64,000 bases of DNA from Virgibacillus ihumii (lineage in GTDB: Bacteria > Bacillota > Bacilli > Bacillales > Amphibacillaceae), in the NCBI RefSeq assembly GCF_902726655.1, contig NZ_CACVAN010000001.1, positions 3,410,001 to 3,474,000 on the forward strand, written 5' to 3'. Both the position numbers and the translations under genes were made by a program. The notes below the pieces were generated by a model. It worked only from the letters and a program-made list of their open reading frames with translations. It made no database searches and had not been told where the DNA came from. Positions 55,023-63,976 of this stretch are shown here, piece after piece; position 1 is the first letter of the stretch, and each line of letters opens with the position of its first letter.

Positions 55023-55484
55023 ATGCAGAAAATAGTTGAAGGAATAAATTATTGGATAAAAACATTACCAGATGAGTATAACATTATGTCTGAAGAACAA
55101 ATTTCAATTCGACCATTACCAAATAAATGGTCTGAAAAAGAGATTTTAGGACATTTGTGTGATTCTGCGATAATTAATATTGAGAGGTTTATAAAAATTC
55201 AATATGAAGAAACAATTTATGTTGTTCAATCGTATAATCAAGACCAATGGGTAGCGGTTCAGAATTATCAAGGTAGAAAAATCGATGAAATAATAAACCT
55301 TTTTCAAACTTTAAATAATCAAATTTTGAATATAATTAAAAATATTCCTGATGAAAAGTTATCTAACCTATGTGACATAGGAAATAATCAACATAAGACA
55401 CTAGAATGGCTAATACAAGATTATCTTGGGCATATGGAACACCATATTCACAATCAAATCTTGATAGAAAATAAAAACTTATAA
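55023..55484 (+). CDS. DinB-like family protein
   Basis: 153 residues, four-helix DinB/YfiT-type bundle. Metal ligands visible: ILGHLCDSAIINIERF near residue 40, and GHMEHHIHNQI at the end. KWSEKEILGHLCDSA is the typical start of the second helix. The gene is clearly more AT-rich than its neighbours, suggesting acquisition. Strong GGAGG site. Members act in thiol transfer or are of unknown role. Confidence 0.82.
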   Translation: MQKIVEGINYWIKTLPDEYNIMSEEQISIRPLPNKWSEKEILGHLCDSAIINIERFIKIQYEETIYVVQSYNQDQWVAVQNYQGRKIDEIINLFQTLNNQILNIIKNIPDEKLSNLCDIGNNQHKTLEWLIQDYLGHMEHHIHNQILIENKNL

Positions 55485-56140
55485 ATTTAATTCTTTGTCA
55501 ACTATCTAGCATATAAAAAAGACTGTTCCCTAAACGGCTGCTAATCTCTAATAAGATTGGCGGCGATATTGGATCATTGGGCCAGTTAGCGAAAATTTTG
55601 TAGTGGCAATCCATAATAATCTGAGTAGGGATAGTGTGAAAATTTTACTTTTTGTTATAGTATCTAGTTTACTTGTGTATATGAATATCACCCCCCATTT
55701 AACGGGATTACGGCGATCGCGGTCAATAAAACGGTCAATAAAAGTAAATAGGAAAAATGCTAACCAATTGTTCCATTATAGGCGCCTATCTTTAATAGGA
55801 TTGTGGCCAATATTCCATCGTTGGTCGCCCATTTTGGAATAAAAGACTGATAAATGTTTAGGGGGTAAAGATCGTGGACAATGCTAATGATTGGAAAAAA
55901 GATCGTATATCGCCGACACATCGAGGTAGAACCCCCATGATAATATTAAACTTAAAAGAGGGTTTGCGGTTACAGGTGGCACCCAGTTTTTACCAGGATA
56001 TCGCCTGTTGTTTTCCTTTATGAATTACAGTAGGATTACCAACAAAAGGCTGAATATCCTTTGAATAGGACTTTAATTGGGGATGCAATAGTGGTACTCC
56101 TTAATCAAGAGTTCTCGGGAATTCTTTTTGTGTTCTCTGC
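55485..56140. other. gene-poor tract with repeat relics
   Basis: 655 bases with no convincing gene. Copies 2 (55525-55580) and 3 (55771-55830) of the AATAAGATTGGCGcCAATATT-type repeat are here, the third ending ATATTCCATCGTTGG. A 79-codon plus-strand frame from 55603 runs through copy 3 and has a poor start; a hydrophobic stretch VKILLFVIVSSLLVYMNI inside it may be the remains of a small gene. The tract looks like decayed DNA. Confidence 0.5.
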
Positions 56141-56512
56141 TTACCATTGACTGAGAACACAAAAAATTACAATGATTGCAATCGCGATTAGAATAAATGA
56201 AACGAATACAATCGGCATATGGGAGGAATAAAAAGATTGATTTTCAATTTGTTTTTTCTTACTCAGGTAACTAGTTGTGGCGATGATAATGATGACCATA
56301 CCAAAGAAAAAAAACCCTGTAATAATCCCCAACATGATCTCGAAAGCATTACTCGCGGAGGGAGTTATATTTCCTGAGAAATGTAAACTTGTCATTAAAA
56401 GCCCAATGCCGATAATTGCAATGGAGGTCCGAATCCATGCTAAATACGTTCGTTCGTTTGCCAGGTGTTGTTGTGCATATTTTAATTGGGACGTTTTTTC
56501 TTCTTTACCCAT
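56141..56512 (-). CDS. YidH/DUF202 family membrane protein
   Basis: 123 residues. LANERTYLAWIRTSIAIIGIGL is the DUF202 signature, followed by two more membrane helices (about 62-82 and 98-120). Ribosome site GGGGAGGAATT. Small inner-membrane proteins of this family have no proven function. Single gene between decayed DNA and the aldehyde dehydrogenase cluster. Confidence 0.85.
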   Translation of the reverse strand: MGKEEKTSQLKYAQQHLANERTYLAWIRTSIAIIGIGLLMTSLHFSGNITPSASNAFEIMLGIITGFFFFGMVIIIIATTSYLSKKKQIENQSFYSSHMPIVFVSFILIAIAIIVIFCVLSQW

Positions 56513-56614
56513 ATTAATTCCTCCCCATATTGCCCAGGCTTTCCAATGCCCATGATATAGGTGATTTAGCTATCTGGACGACTTTGTTGTACTACTTTTA
56601 GGTTCCCAACCCGC

Positions 56615-58081
56615 TTAGAACCAGTTAAGCGGGGTTGGGTTTGTATTTTCGAATACATGTTTGACTTCCGTATACTCATCAAGTCCCTGTTTTCCCAATT
56701 CACGACCGATACCGGAAGATTTATAGCCGCCCCATGGTGCCTGGGCGAAATAAGGGTGGAAGTCGTTGATCCAGACCGTTCCCATCCGCAACTGGCTGGC
56801 TACACGTCCACCTTTGTCAGAATTGTTGGTCCATATGGCGCCAGCCAGTCCGTATTTTGAGTCGTTGGCCAGTTGGATCGCTTGTTCTTCGGTGCTGAAG
56901 CGTTCAATGGTTAATAGAGGACCAAATGTTTCTTCCTGGACGATGCGCATCGATGAATCACAGTTTATAAAAATGGTTGGCTCGAAGAAGAAACCTGCCT
57001 GTAATACTTCATCCTCAGGACGCTTACCACCGATGATTAGTTCGGCGCCTTCCTTAACACCTACAGCAACATAGTTTTCGACTTTTCTAAGGTGTTCTTT
57101 AGAAATGAGCGGCCCCGATTGGACCGAACTGTCGAATCCATTGCCCAACGTAATATGCTTGGTGCGTTCCACCAGTGCCTCGACAAAGGCATCATGAATA
57201 GTATCCTCTATTAATAATCGGGCACCTGCTGAGCAGACTTGACCAGCATGAAAAAACACGGCATTTAGTGCTTGGTCCACAGCTGTTTCAAAGTCAGCAT
57301 CAGCAAACACGATATTCGGATTTTTCCCGCCGAGTTCAAGGGCAATCTTTTTGAAGTTGCCTGAAGCGGCCATCATGATTTTTCGTCCCGTTTCAATGCC
57401 GCCGGTAAAGGAAATGAGATCGACGGCATGACTTTCAGCAAGCAACTGACCGGTTTTGGTACCTGGACCAAGCACGAGATTGACCACACCCATCGGTACA
57501 CCAGCTTCTTCCATGAGTTCGGTAACTTTGATGGTTGTCAGTGGTGTGATTTCACTTGGCTTGATAACGATAGTGTTGCCTGTTGCCAATGCTGGTGCCA
57601 GTTTCCACGATGCCTGGAGCAGTGGATAATTCCAGGGGGTGATTTGCCCACAGACACCGACAGGCTCACGAACAACTTTGCTTCTAGAATCTGGGATAGG
57701 GGAATCAATGATGTCGCCGTCATCCTTATCAGCCAGTCCGCCGTAATAGCGAAACACATCAGCGATATCGCTCATATCGTCCAGGCTCTCTGTTAGTGTT
57801 TTTCCTGTATCCATCGTCTCAAGCTCGGCTAGTTCCGCTTTATCCCGTTCAATAAGTTCGGCTATGGTTAGAACAATGTTTCCCCGTTCAGTTGCTGGCT
57901 TATAAGGCCAAACACCATAATCAAAAGCCTCTCTGGCAGCATTGATGGCTGCCTGTGTGTCGGTTTCATCCCCTTCAGGAACGTTGGCAACCGGTTCTTG
58001 GTTATACGGATTGATAATGGTGCGGGTTTGTCCGTTAACGGCTGCAACCCATTGACCGTTGATATACATATACTTATCCAT
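56615..58081 (-). CDS. aldehyde dehydrogenase (betaine aldehyde dehydrogenase-like)
   Basis: 488 residues. ITPWNYPLLQASWKLAPALATGNT, cofactor loop SFTGGIETGRKI, catalytic Glu in LELGGKNPNIVF, catalytic Cys in HAGQVCSAGAR, C-terminal PWGGYKSSGIGRELGKQGLDEY. Very like BetB/GbsA in length and motifs, including the E(V)KHV end. AAGGAGGTCATC lies before the ATG. It is the last gene of a minus-strand set with a ferredoxin reductase, Rieske ferredoxin and amidohydrolase, opposite a BCCT carrier. Oxidation of a quaternary-amine aldehyde is plausible, but the full choline route is not present. Confidence 0.87.
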   Translation of the reverse strand: MDKYMYINGQWVAAVNGQTRTIINPYNQEPVANVPEGDETDTQAAINAAREAFDYGVWPYKPATERGNIVLTIAELIERDKAELAELETMDTGKTLTESLDDMSDIADVFRYYGGLADKDDGDIIDSPIPDSRSKVVREPVGVCGQITPWNYPLLQASWKLAPALATGNTIVIKPSEITPLTTIKVTELMEEAGVPMGVVNLVLGPGTKTGQLLAESHAVDLISFTGGIETGRKIMMAASGNFKKIALELGGKNPNIVFADADFETAVDQALNAVFFHAGQVCSAGARLLIEDTIHDAFVEALVERTKHITLGNGFDSSVQSGPLISKEHLRKVENYVAVGVKEGAELIIGGKRPEDEVLQAGFFFEPTIFINCDSSMRIVQEETFGPLLTIERFSTEEQAIQLANDSKYGLAGAIWTNNSDKGGRVASQLRMGTVWINDFHPYFAQAPWGGYKSSGIGRELGKQGLDEYTEVKHVFENTNPTPLNWF

Positions 58082-58116
58082 TATGATTGATGACCTCCTT
58101 AAAAGGTTGTAAATAA

Positions 58117-59118
58117 TTAGGCGCCACCTAGTACACGTGTGCTGTGGGGAGGTTGAATCTTTGACTTAGGGTCGATGTAATGTTTGGCTTGACTAACAGC
58201 GACCGGTGCTTCGCCAAATCCTGTGGCAATCAGCTTAACTTTGCCGTCGTAGGTTGTGATATCGCCGGCAGCGTAAATTCCCGGAATATTGGTCTCCATC
58301 TTTTGATTAACAACAATTGAATTCTTTGTCAGCTCCAATCCCCATTCCTTAATGGCTCCAATATTTGATAGAAACCCGTGATTAACAAGCAGGGAATCGA
58401 TGTCCAATATCTCAGCGTTATCTCCTTTAGGTTCTTTTAAGGCGACAGATTCGATTCGATCGTCAGTACCGTTCAATCCGTTAATGGCCATAGGGGTTTT
58501 GATTTGGACGTTTGTCTCGTGTAATTGTCTAACGCTTTGTTCATGCGCCCTGAATTGATTCCGGCGATGGACGAGCGTGGTTTCTTCAGCGATGTCTGAG
58601 AGCATCAGGGCCCAATCGACAGCCGAATCGCCCCCTCCCGATATACAGACACGATGCCCTTTAAGAACCTGCAGGTCACTAACAGAATAGAAAAGATTCT
58701 TACCTTCATAGTAATCGGCTGCTTCGAGTTTTAGACGACGTGGCTGGAAGGCGCCAGCTCCACTTGTAATGAGTACTGTCTTGGCATAATGGACAGTTTT
58801 AGTAGTCGTTATTTTAAATAACCGTTCCTCAAGCTTCTGGACATTCTGGACGTTTTCTTCCAGACAAATGGCCGGGTCAAATTGCCTGGCCTGTTCTTCC
58901 AACTGGTGGGTGAGTTCTTTGGCTGATACTTTTGGCCATCCCGCCACATCATAAATATATTTTTCCGGATATAAGGCCATCATTTGGCCACCTGTTTGGG
59001 GTAGGCTGTCAATAATTTTGACAGATATTTCACGCATTCCCCCGTAAAAGGCGGCAAATAAGCCAGTTGGCCCGGCGCCGATAATGATGATATCATCGAT
59101 GTGTTCAGCGTTGTTCAC
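58117..59118 (-). CDS. ferredoxin-NADP reductase, thioredoxin-reductase-like
   Basis: About 333 residues from GTG 59118 (AAGGTG 6 bases upstream; another GTG at 59127 lies inside that site). FAD motif IIIIGAGPTGLFAAFYGG, GGQMMALYPEKYIYDVAGWP, NADP motif VCISGGGDSAVDWAL, HRRNQFRAHE and YAAGDITTYDGKVKLIATGFGEAP. No CxxC disulfide, as in YumC-type ferredoxin reductases. With the Rieske ferredoxin next to it, it can pass electrons from NAD(P)H to an oxygenase not encoded here. Confidence 0.9.
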   Translation of the reverse strand: MNNAEHIDDIIIIGAGPTGLFAAFYGGMREISVKIIDSLPQTGGQMMALYPEKYIYDVAGWPKVSAKELTHQLEEQARQFDPAICLEENVQNVQKLEERLFKITTTKTVHYAKTVLITSGAGAFQPRRLKLEAADYYEGKNLFYSVSDLQVLKGHRVCISGGGDSAVDWALMLSDIAEETTLVHRRNQFRAHEQSVRQLHETNVQIKTPMAINGLNGTDDRIESVALKEPKGDNAEILDIDSLLVNHGFLSNIGAIKEWGLELTKNSIVVNQKMETNIPGIYAAGDITTYDGKVKLIATGFGEAPVAVSQAKHYIDPKSKIQPPHSTRVLGGA

Positions 59119-59146
59119 GTTAATCACCTTCTTATTTATTCAATCA

Positions 59147-59506
59147 TCATTTATAAACGATGACATTTTTATCCTCTATACGCACGTTAAAACTTGGAAT
59201 TCTTTTATCCGGGTTAGCAAGCATTCGACCATCGTTTTTGATATCAAATTCCCTGCCATGCCATGGACAACGGATAATCTCACCGTGATGACAATAATCA
59301 TAATCACCCGGCTTGCTGTTAGCAGTCGTTGCCCCGCACATCATGCCTTTATCGAGCGGAGCACCTTGATGGATACATTGATTCAAAAAAGCATAGAATT
59401 CCCCATCTGGCGTACGACAAACCAATATTGTTTGCTTTCCAAATACTGCTTTCATCATGCCGCCTGGATTTATATCGGATGTTTGACATACAATTTGTTC
59501 CTTCAT
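59147..59506 (-). CDS. Rieske [2Fe-2S] ferredoxin
   Basis: 119 residues. Cluster ligands: Cys-x-His in NQCIHQGAPL and Cys-x2-His in CPWHGREFD, spaced by an unusually long insert (MMCGATTANSKPGDYDYCHHGEII) with extra Cys and His residues. The fold otherwise fits small Rieske ferredoxins of ring-hydroxylating dioxygenases. The start follows the amidohydrolase stop by 2 bases. Acts as electron carrier between the adjacent reductase and an unknown oxygenase. Confidence 0.9.
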   Translation of the reverse strand: MKEQIVCQTSDINPGGMMKAVFGKQTILVCRTPDGEFYAFLNQCIHQGAPLDKGMMCGATTANSKPGDYDYCHHGEIIRCPWHGREFDIKNDGRMLANPDKRIPSFNVRIEDKNVIVYK

Positions 59507-59508
59507 GT

Positions 59509-60579
59509 TTATTCATCCCCTGCTTTCCCCAATTTCGGGTAAAAGTTCCTGGCGTTTTCAGCGAACACCTTATTCTTAAGGTCTGAATCCATTCGTGGTA
59601 ACGCTCTATGTGGTGAATCATAATCCCAATGCGGATAATCGGTTGAGAAACAGAGCATTTCATCCGTACCCATCTGCTCAATCAGGGAGTAGAATTCCTG
59701 TTTCGTTAACTCTTCTGCAGGTTGTGTTGTGAAACGAACCTGATCTTTCATAATGTCACTTGGCTTTCTTGTGAGCCATGGAACTTCATGACGCAAATCC
59801 CGATATTGCTGGTCCATTTTCCACATTAGATGCGGAATAAAAGTAAAGCCGCCTTCAATCATCATAAGTCCCAGGTTTGGGAATTTCTCGAATACACCAT
59901 TGAACATCATGTTGGTAATTTGCTTCATGTGCGCTGTTGGAATCAATGTGTGCCACTCGATAAAGTAGCGTGGCCATTTACCGTAATAGACAGGTGGCTC
60001 GTTATGATGCATACCAATCATTAAGTTATGCTTCTCAGCTGCTTCAAAAATAGGGTGATAGTATGGTTCTCCCCACATAATGTCATCGATCGGCAGTAAT
60101 ACCTGCACCATTTTGGGATGAGAGCCGACACGCTCAATTTCCCTAACTGCTCCGTCGCGGTCCTGTGCGGCAATGTGAACCGAACCGTATAACCGTTTAT
60201 CCTGATTCAGCCACGTTTCAATTTGCCAGTCATTATAGGCCGTTGCCAATGCTGTCGCCATTTCATGCCAGCCATGCATGGAGGAAGGGGATGGGTCCAA
60301 TGCCCCTGTCAAAATACCAGCCTCATGACCGATTTCGTCGAGCAGCTGTTCCTGCATGAATCCTAAGTCTGTGCCTGCTGGTCTGCCATCCGAAAGTGCT
60401 GCATCAGCTCGATCGACTCCCGCAACGGTTGGCTGTGTATAAGGCATATGTTTTTCCTGCATCCAGTGGCAGTTTTTAATGTAATGTTTGAACGGTTCAT
60501 CCAGCTTATCAACAATATCATTATACTGAACGCGTTCATGGATGTCTGTATCGACAATTGCCATTTTGTTATGATCCAT
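59509..60579 (-). CDS. amidohydrolase-2 family metal-dependent hydrolase
   Basis: 356 residues from ATG 60579 (AGGAGG 9 bases upstream). N-terminal VDTDIHER holds the metal His; HHNEPP (second strand), IEGGFTFIPHLMWKMDQ and the final Asp in CFSTDYPHWDYDSPHRALP are the ACMSD-like/amidohydrolase-2 pattern. These enzymes decarboxylate or hydrolyse aromatic-type acids and amides. It is first of the four-gene set and the most likely catabolic enzyme. The direct partner with the Rieske protein (2-base gap) is notable. Substrate unknown. Confidence 0.87.
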   Translation of the reverse strand: MDHNKMAIVDTDIHERVQYNDIVDKLDEPFKHYIKNCHWMQEKHMPYTQPTVAGVDRADAALSDGRPAGTDLGFMQEQLLDEIGHEAGILTGALDPSPSSMHGWHEMATALATAYNDWQIETWLNQDKRLYGSVHIAAQDRDGAVREIERVGSHPKMVQVLLPIDDIMWGEPYYHPIFEAAEKHNLMIGMHHNEPPVYYGKWPRYFIEWHTLIPTAHMKQITNMMFNGVFEKFPNLGLMMIEGGFTFIPHLMWKMDQQYRDLRHEVPWLTRKPSDIMKDQVRFTTQPAEELTKQEFYSLIEQMGTDEMLCFSTDYPHWDYDSPHRALPRMDSDLKNKVFAENARNFYPKLGKAGDE

Positions 60580-60682
60580 AATTAGTGGCCTCCTCGTAAT
60601 CATTTTTCGAACAATTGAAATCGTATCAGACTTCTTTGAAGACTCCCAAATCCACTCACAGTGAATGAGTGGCATTTAGATC

Positions 60683-60722
60683 ATTCAGTGAAGCTCAGTG
60701 AAGCTCAGTGGGGTTCAGTGGC
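60683..60722. repeat. four 10-bp tandem repeats upstream of the amidohydrolase gene
   Basis: ATTCAGTGAA, GCTCAGTGAA, GCTCAGTGGG, GTTCAGTGGC: one CAGTG per helical turn, 105-140 bases ahead of the amidohydrolase ATG and also upstream of the BCCT gene. May be a regulator-binding array. Confidence 0.55.
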
Positions 60723-60812
60723 AGTTTTTTGTTTTAAATTAATTTAAAAAATTTTTATTCTCCTGATTAAACTCTAAATGGATCAGGTGAATGATGCGGG
60801 GGATTTACCCTA

Positions 60813-60842
60813 TTGACAGGATTTTAAGAGGGAGGGTATGAA
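60813..60842 (+). promoter_or_regulatory. promoter-like TTGACA/TATGAA in the amidohydrolase-BCCT gap
   Basis: TTGACA (60813-60818), 18-base spacer, TATGAA (60837-60842). It precedes the BCCT gene by about 150 bases. Confidence 0.4.
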
Positions 60843-60925
60843 TCTGAAAAGCGAGATATAAGAGTGTTTGAATGGTTCTTTAAAAAGCGAAACCAGTTTG
60901 CAAAGAAAACTATCTTGTGTAAGAA

Positions 60926-60956
60926 TTAACAATTGTTTGTACAAACTTTATATAAT
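60926..60956 (+). promoter_or_regulatory. BCCT promoter with palindromic operator
   Basis: TTAACA (60926-60931) and TATATAAT (60949-60956). Between the boxes lies the perfect palindrome GTTTGTACAAAC (60935-60946), a strong position for a repressor. Confidence 0.6.
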
Positions 60957-60989
60957 AATCACTACATAATCTTTAAGGAGTGTTACTAC

Positions 60990-62501
60990 ATGAAACATGT
61001 TACATCTGTTTTTTGGTACGGTCTGGCTGTTTGTGCACTAGTTGTTTTATGGGGAACAATAGCTCCTGAACATTTAAAAAGTGTAACAGCTGAAGTTACG
61101 TCATTTATTTCCACGAGTTTTGGATGGTATTACTTGCTAATTGTTACGATCATACTCGTTTTCTGTGTTTACTTGATTTTTTCACGAATGAGCCATATTA
61201 AGCTTGGCAAACAGGATGAGAAGCCTGAATTCAGCCTTCCATCATGGTTTGCAATGCTTTTCAGTGCTGGTATGGGTATGGGACTCGTTTTCTGGACAAC
61301 AGCTGAACCCATCTCTCATGCTTTTAAGAATAGTCCGGTTGCAAAAGAGGGCAGTGATCAGGCTATTGAACAATCGCTTCAGTTCTCTTTTTTTCATTGG
61401 GGTGTTCACGCATGGGCAGTGTACGCGCTTGTTGCATTGGTACTCGCCTATTTTAAATTTCATAAAGACTATCCGGGGTTGGTCAGCGCGACGCTAATAC
61501 CGGTTTTTGGACAAGACCGTATGAAAGGGATAGCAGGTAAACTGATTGACACCTTAGCAGTAGTTGCTACTATCGTTGGTGTGGCTGCCACCCTGGGATT
61601 TGGTTCAGCTCAAATCAATGCAGGTCTGGCTTTTTTGTTCAATACGCCTAGTAATTATGGCGTGCAATTAATCATATTGATTATCAGTACGATTTTATTT
61701 ACCATATCCGCCTGGTCAGGGATCAGTAAAGGAATCAAATATTTGAGTAACATCAATATGGGTCTTGGCTTTCTCTTGATGCTTATGATGTTAATTGTTG
61801 GTCCGACTTTATACATCATGAATATGTTTCTTGATTCGATTGGCGGGTATCTCACCAATTTCTTTAATTTTAGTTTCCGTACTGCGCCATTGGATGAGGA
61901 TCGTTCGTGGATTAATGCCTGGACCATTTTCTATTGGGCATGGTGGGTTTCCTGGTCACCGTTTGTCGGCATATTTATCGCCAGGATTTCCAGAGGACGT
62001 ACCATCAAAGAATTTATGCTTGGCGTCTTGTTCGTACCTGCCGTAATTTGTTTCATTTTCTTTGCGGTATTTGGAGTATCCGCACTCAATATTGAACAGC
62101 AGGGAATTACGGCTATTTCGGAGTACCCAATGGAAACAGCGACTTTTGCCATGCTGGAGCAATATCCGCTTGGGGCACTTATGTCGTTCATAACCATTGT
62201 GGTGATTGCCCTATTTTTTATTACCTCCGCGGACTCAGCAGTATTTGTCCTGGGTATGTTATCATCACAAGGCTCCATCAATCCTTCGGGTGTGGTGAAG
62301 ATTGTTTGGGGAATAAGTCTGTCAGCAATGGCTGCGATCATTGTCTATTTCGGGGGGGCGCAAGGACTCCAAAATGTTCTGATCATTGCCGCCTTCCCGT
62401 TTTCGGTTGTTGTCTTGCTGATGGGTTATTCTTTCTATAAAACTGCCAATAAAGAAGTTATGTCAAAACGCGAAAGACAAAAGTGGGATAGGTCGGCGTA
62501 A
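60990..62501 (+). CDS. BCCT family transporter (betaine/carnitine/choline)
   Basis: 503 residues, 12 membrane helices. Family motifs: AGMGMGLVFWTTAEP in the glycine stretch of the second to third helices and the tryptophan-rich WAWWVSWSPFVGIFIARISRGRTIKEF binding segment. Takes up quaternary ammonium compounds. AAGGAG lies 9 bases before ATG 60990. The cytoplasmic tail is short, so a strong osmosensing tail (as in OpuD/BetP) is not present; a substrate supplier for the divergent catabolic genes is likely. Confidence 0.92.
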   Translation: MKHVTSVFWYGLAVCALVVLWGTIAPEHLKSVTAEVTSFISTSFGWYYLLIVTIILVFCVYLIFSRMSHIKLGKQDEKPEFSLPSWFAMLFSAGMGMGLVFWTTAEPISHAFKNSPVAKEGSDQAIEQSLQFSFFHWGVHAWAVYALVALVLAYFKFHKDYPGLVSATLIPVFGQDRMKGIAGKLIDTLAVVATIVGVAATLGFGSAQINAGLAFLFNTPSNYGVQLIILIISTILFTISAWSGISKGIKYLSNINMGLGFLLMLMMLIVGPTLYIMNMFLDSIGGYLTNFFNFSFRTAPLDEDRSWINAWTIFYWAWWVSWSPFVGIFIARISRGRTIKEFMLGVLFVPAVICFIFFAVFGVSALNIEQQGITAISEYPMETATFAMLEQYPLGALMSFITIVVIALFFITSADSAVFVLGMLSSQGSINPSGVVKIVWGISLSAMAAIIVYFGGAQGLQNVLIIAAFPFSVVVLLMGYSFYKTANKEVMSKRERQKWDRSA

Positions 62502-62597
62502 TCTTTCTTTCAAAAATCGTGGTCCGGCTGGAGTGGATATTGAACCTTGAACACACCAGCGCCTGTAATTAAATCCTGATTTACTATAAAAATATAT

Positions 62598-62640
62598 ATC
62601 CTCGTAAATGTTGTATTATCAATGTTTGCGAGGATTTTAT
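62598..62640 (+). terminator. terminator downstream of the BCCT gene
   Basis: ATCCTCGTAAA (62598-62608) pairs with TTTGCGAGGAT (62625-62635, one mismatch) then TTTAT. Confidence 0.7.
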
Positions 62641-62753
62641 GGTTTCGGGAAGGGGGAGATATTACATCTGAGGTGTTTGGGGGGGCAAAAACAACGTTAT
62701 TGCAAAAAATAAATCTGCCGCCAATTGCGACAGACAACAAAAAGGCCATCATA

Positions 62754-62912
62754 TTAGCTTTTATTCAAGGCAAGGTGTTTGTTAGTATTTGTTTGAGCGG
62801 TCGTTACATACTTATTAATACCCTCTCTTACAGCATACTCAGCAATACGATTATAGAGCTTTTCTTTCTGATCATTAGTCAGGGGGGGGATACTTGGAGA
62901 ATATCTAGGCAC
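62754..62912 (-). CDS. small hypothetical protein, 52 aa
   Basis: GTG start at 62912, 6 bases after AAAGGAGGG. Starts MPRYSPSIPPLTND and goes on with a helical part QKEKLYNRIAEYAVREGINK. Its start overlaps the stop of the upstream gene by 8 bases, so they are coupled. It contains a run of eight C, yet the frame stays open. No family recognised. Confidence 0.65.
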   Translation of the reverse strand: MPRYSPSIPPLTNDQKEKLYNRIAEYAVREGINKYVTTAQTNTNKHLALNKS

Positions 62913-63690
62913 TGACTTCCCTCCTTTTACCCAGATTGTCTGGCATATTATTCTGCAGAAAATCGCAAAGGACTCTTAATTCATTGACGACTGAATCAAT
63001 ATGTTGTTTGGGTATGGCATATGGACTATCAAAAGATACAATCTTTTTAATTTTTCCCTTTTTATCATAAAGCGGAATACACAATAAAAACTTCGTGTTT
63101 CTTGTTTGCTGTTTTTGAAATTCATTCATTTTTTTATCCAATGCCATTTCGGGATCATCATGTTGATCATGGGAAGCGACGACTTCCCCTTTCCCTTGGT
63201 TATAACATATGCCAACGCCACCTTCTTCGTTTGGGTATACCTCAAAATAAAGATTATCAGCGACATTATCAGCCAGTTGTTCATTTCTTTGGCATACAAA
63301 GACTTTTCGATTAAACTTTTTTAACCTTATTTTTTTTAATGGGTTTTTCAATTCAACCCAGAAACGAATATTAAGTTCTTCAAGGGAAATATCGTATTCC
63401 TTATAAATTGATCTCATCCATAATGTTTTTAACTCTTTTAAAAGCACATCACGCTGCTGTAGGTATTCAGTTGAGATATTCGTTGCCATTTTAGATTTAA
63501 ACACAATCCAAAACCCAGGTATGCCTATCCCCAGTATTCGAAAGAATAATTGCCAATGGGCTATCTGGACCCCTAATATCTCTTTCCCAAATTGATTTAA
63601 TAAGGTTGTTAATGCTAACACATTTAACGCCGTTATGACCAATAAAAAAATAGCACCAGAAATAATGGGGCCTTTATTTCTTTTTAGCAT
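62905..63690 (-). CDS. membrane protein with cytoplasmic GAF-like domain, unknown
   Basis: 261 residues. Two membrane helices (about 8-30 and 45-65), then a soluble part: a helix (75-110) and a mixed alpha/beta domain with YFEVYPNEEGGVGICYNQGKGEVVA and FLLCIPLYDKKGKIKKIVSFDSPYAIP, which looks like a GAF sensory domain fold, ending in a helix. It has no output domain, so it may work with the coupled 52-aa protein. Function unknown. Confidence 0.75.
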   Translation of the reverse strand: MLKRNKGPIISGAIFLLVITALNVLALTTLLNQFGKEILGVQIAHWQLFFRILGIGIPGFWIVFKSKMATNISTEYLQQRDVLLKELKTLWMRSIYKEYDISLEELNIRFWVELKNPLKKIRLKKFNRKVFVCQRNEQLADNVADNLYFEVYPNEEGGVGICYNQGKGEVVASHDQHDDPEMALDKKMNEFQKQQTRNTKFLLCIPLYDKKGKIKKIVSFDSPYAIPKQHIDSVVNELRVLCDFLQNNMPDNLGKRREVSA

Positions 63691-63976
63691 AATGACCCTC
63701 TTTCAACCCTTTTAGAACATATATATGCACTTAAAAGGGAAATTATTTTTTTAAAAAAGAGGGTGTCTTAATAAAATTGTAATTGACATCATAAACGTGG
63801 ATCAATTAACTGCAAAAGAAAGGGAAATTTTTAATCATTCAGTTGTACAGAGATAATAAAGTTGTTAAATTTGCAATTATCTTGCGGTAATGAAATTTAA
63901 TATAAAAATAAAGGAAATATCTTCTTGAAGGTCGAATATTAGCATAGAACCATAATTAACTATGAGGAGGATTCTT

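Noticed and set aside
55603..55842. 79-codon frame with a hydrophobic stretch
   Set aside because: Poor start context and it runs through an interspersed repeat; kept only as possible relic.
56615..62501. Complete choline-to-betaine pathway
   Set aside because: Only a BetB-like dehydrogenase and carrier are present; no choline dehydrogenase (betA or gbsB), and the other genes do not fit.
62510..62752. 80-codon minus-strand frame after the BCCT gene
   Set aside because: Runs through the terminator hairpin; no family match or ribosome site.
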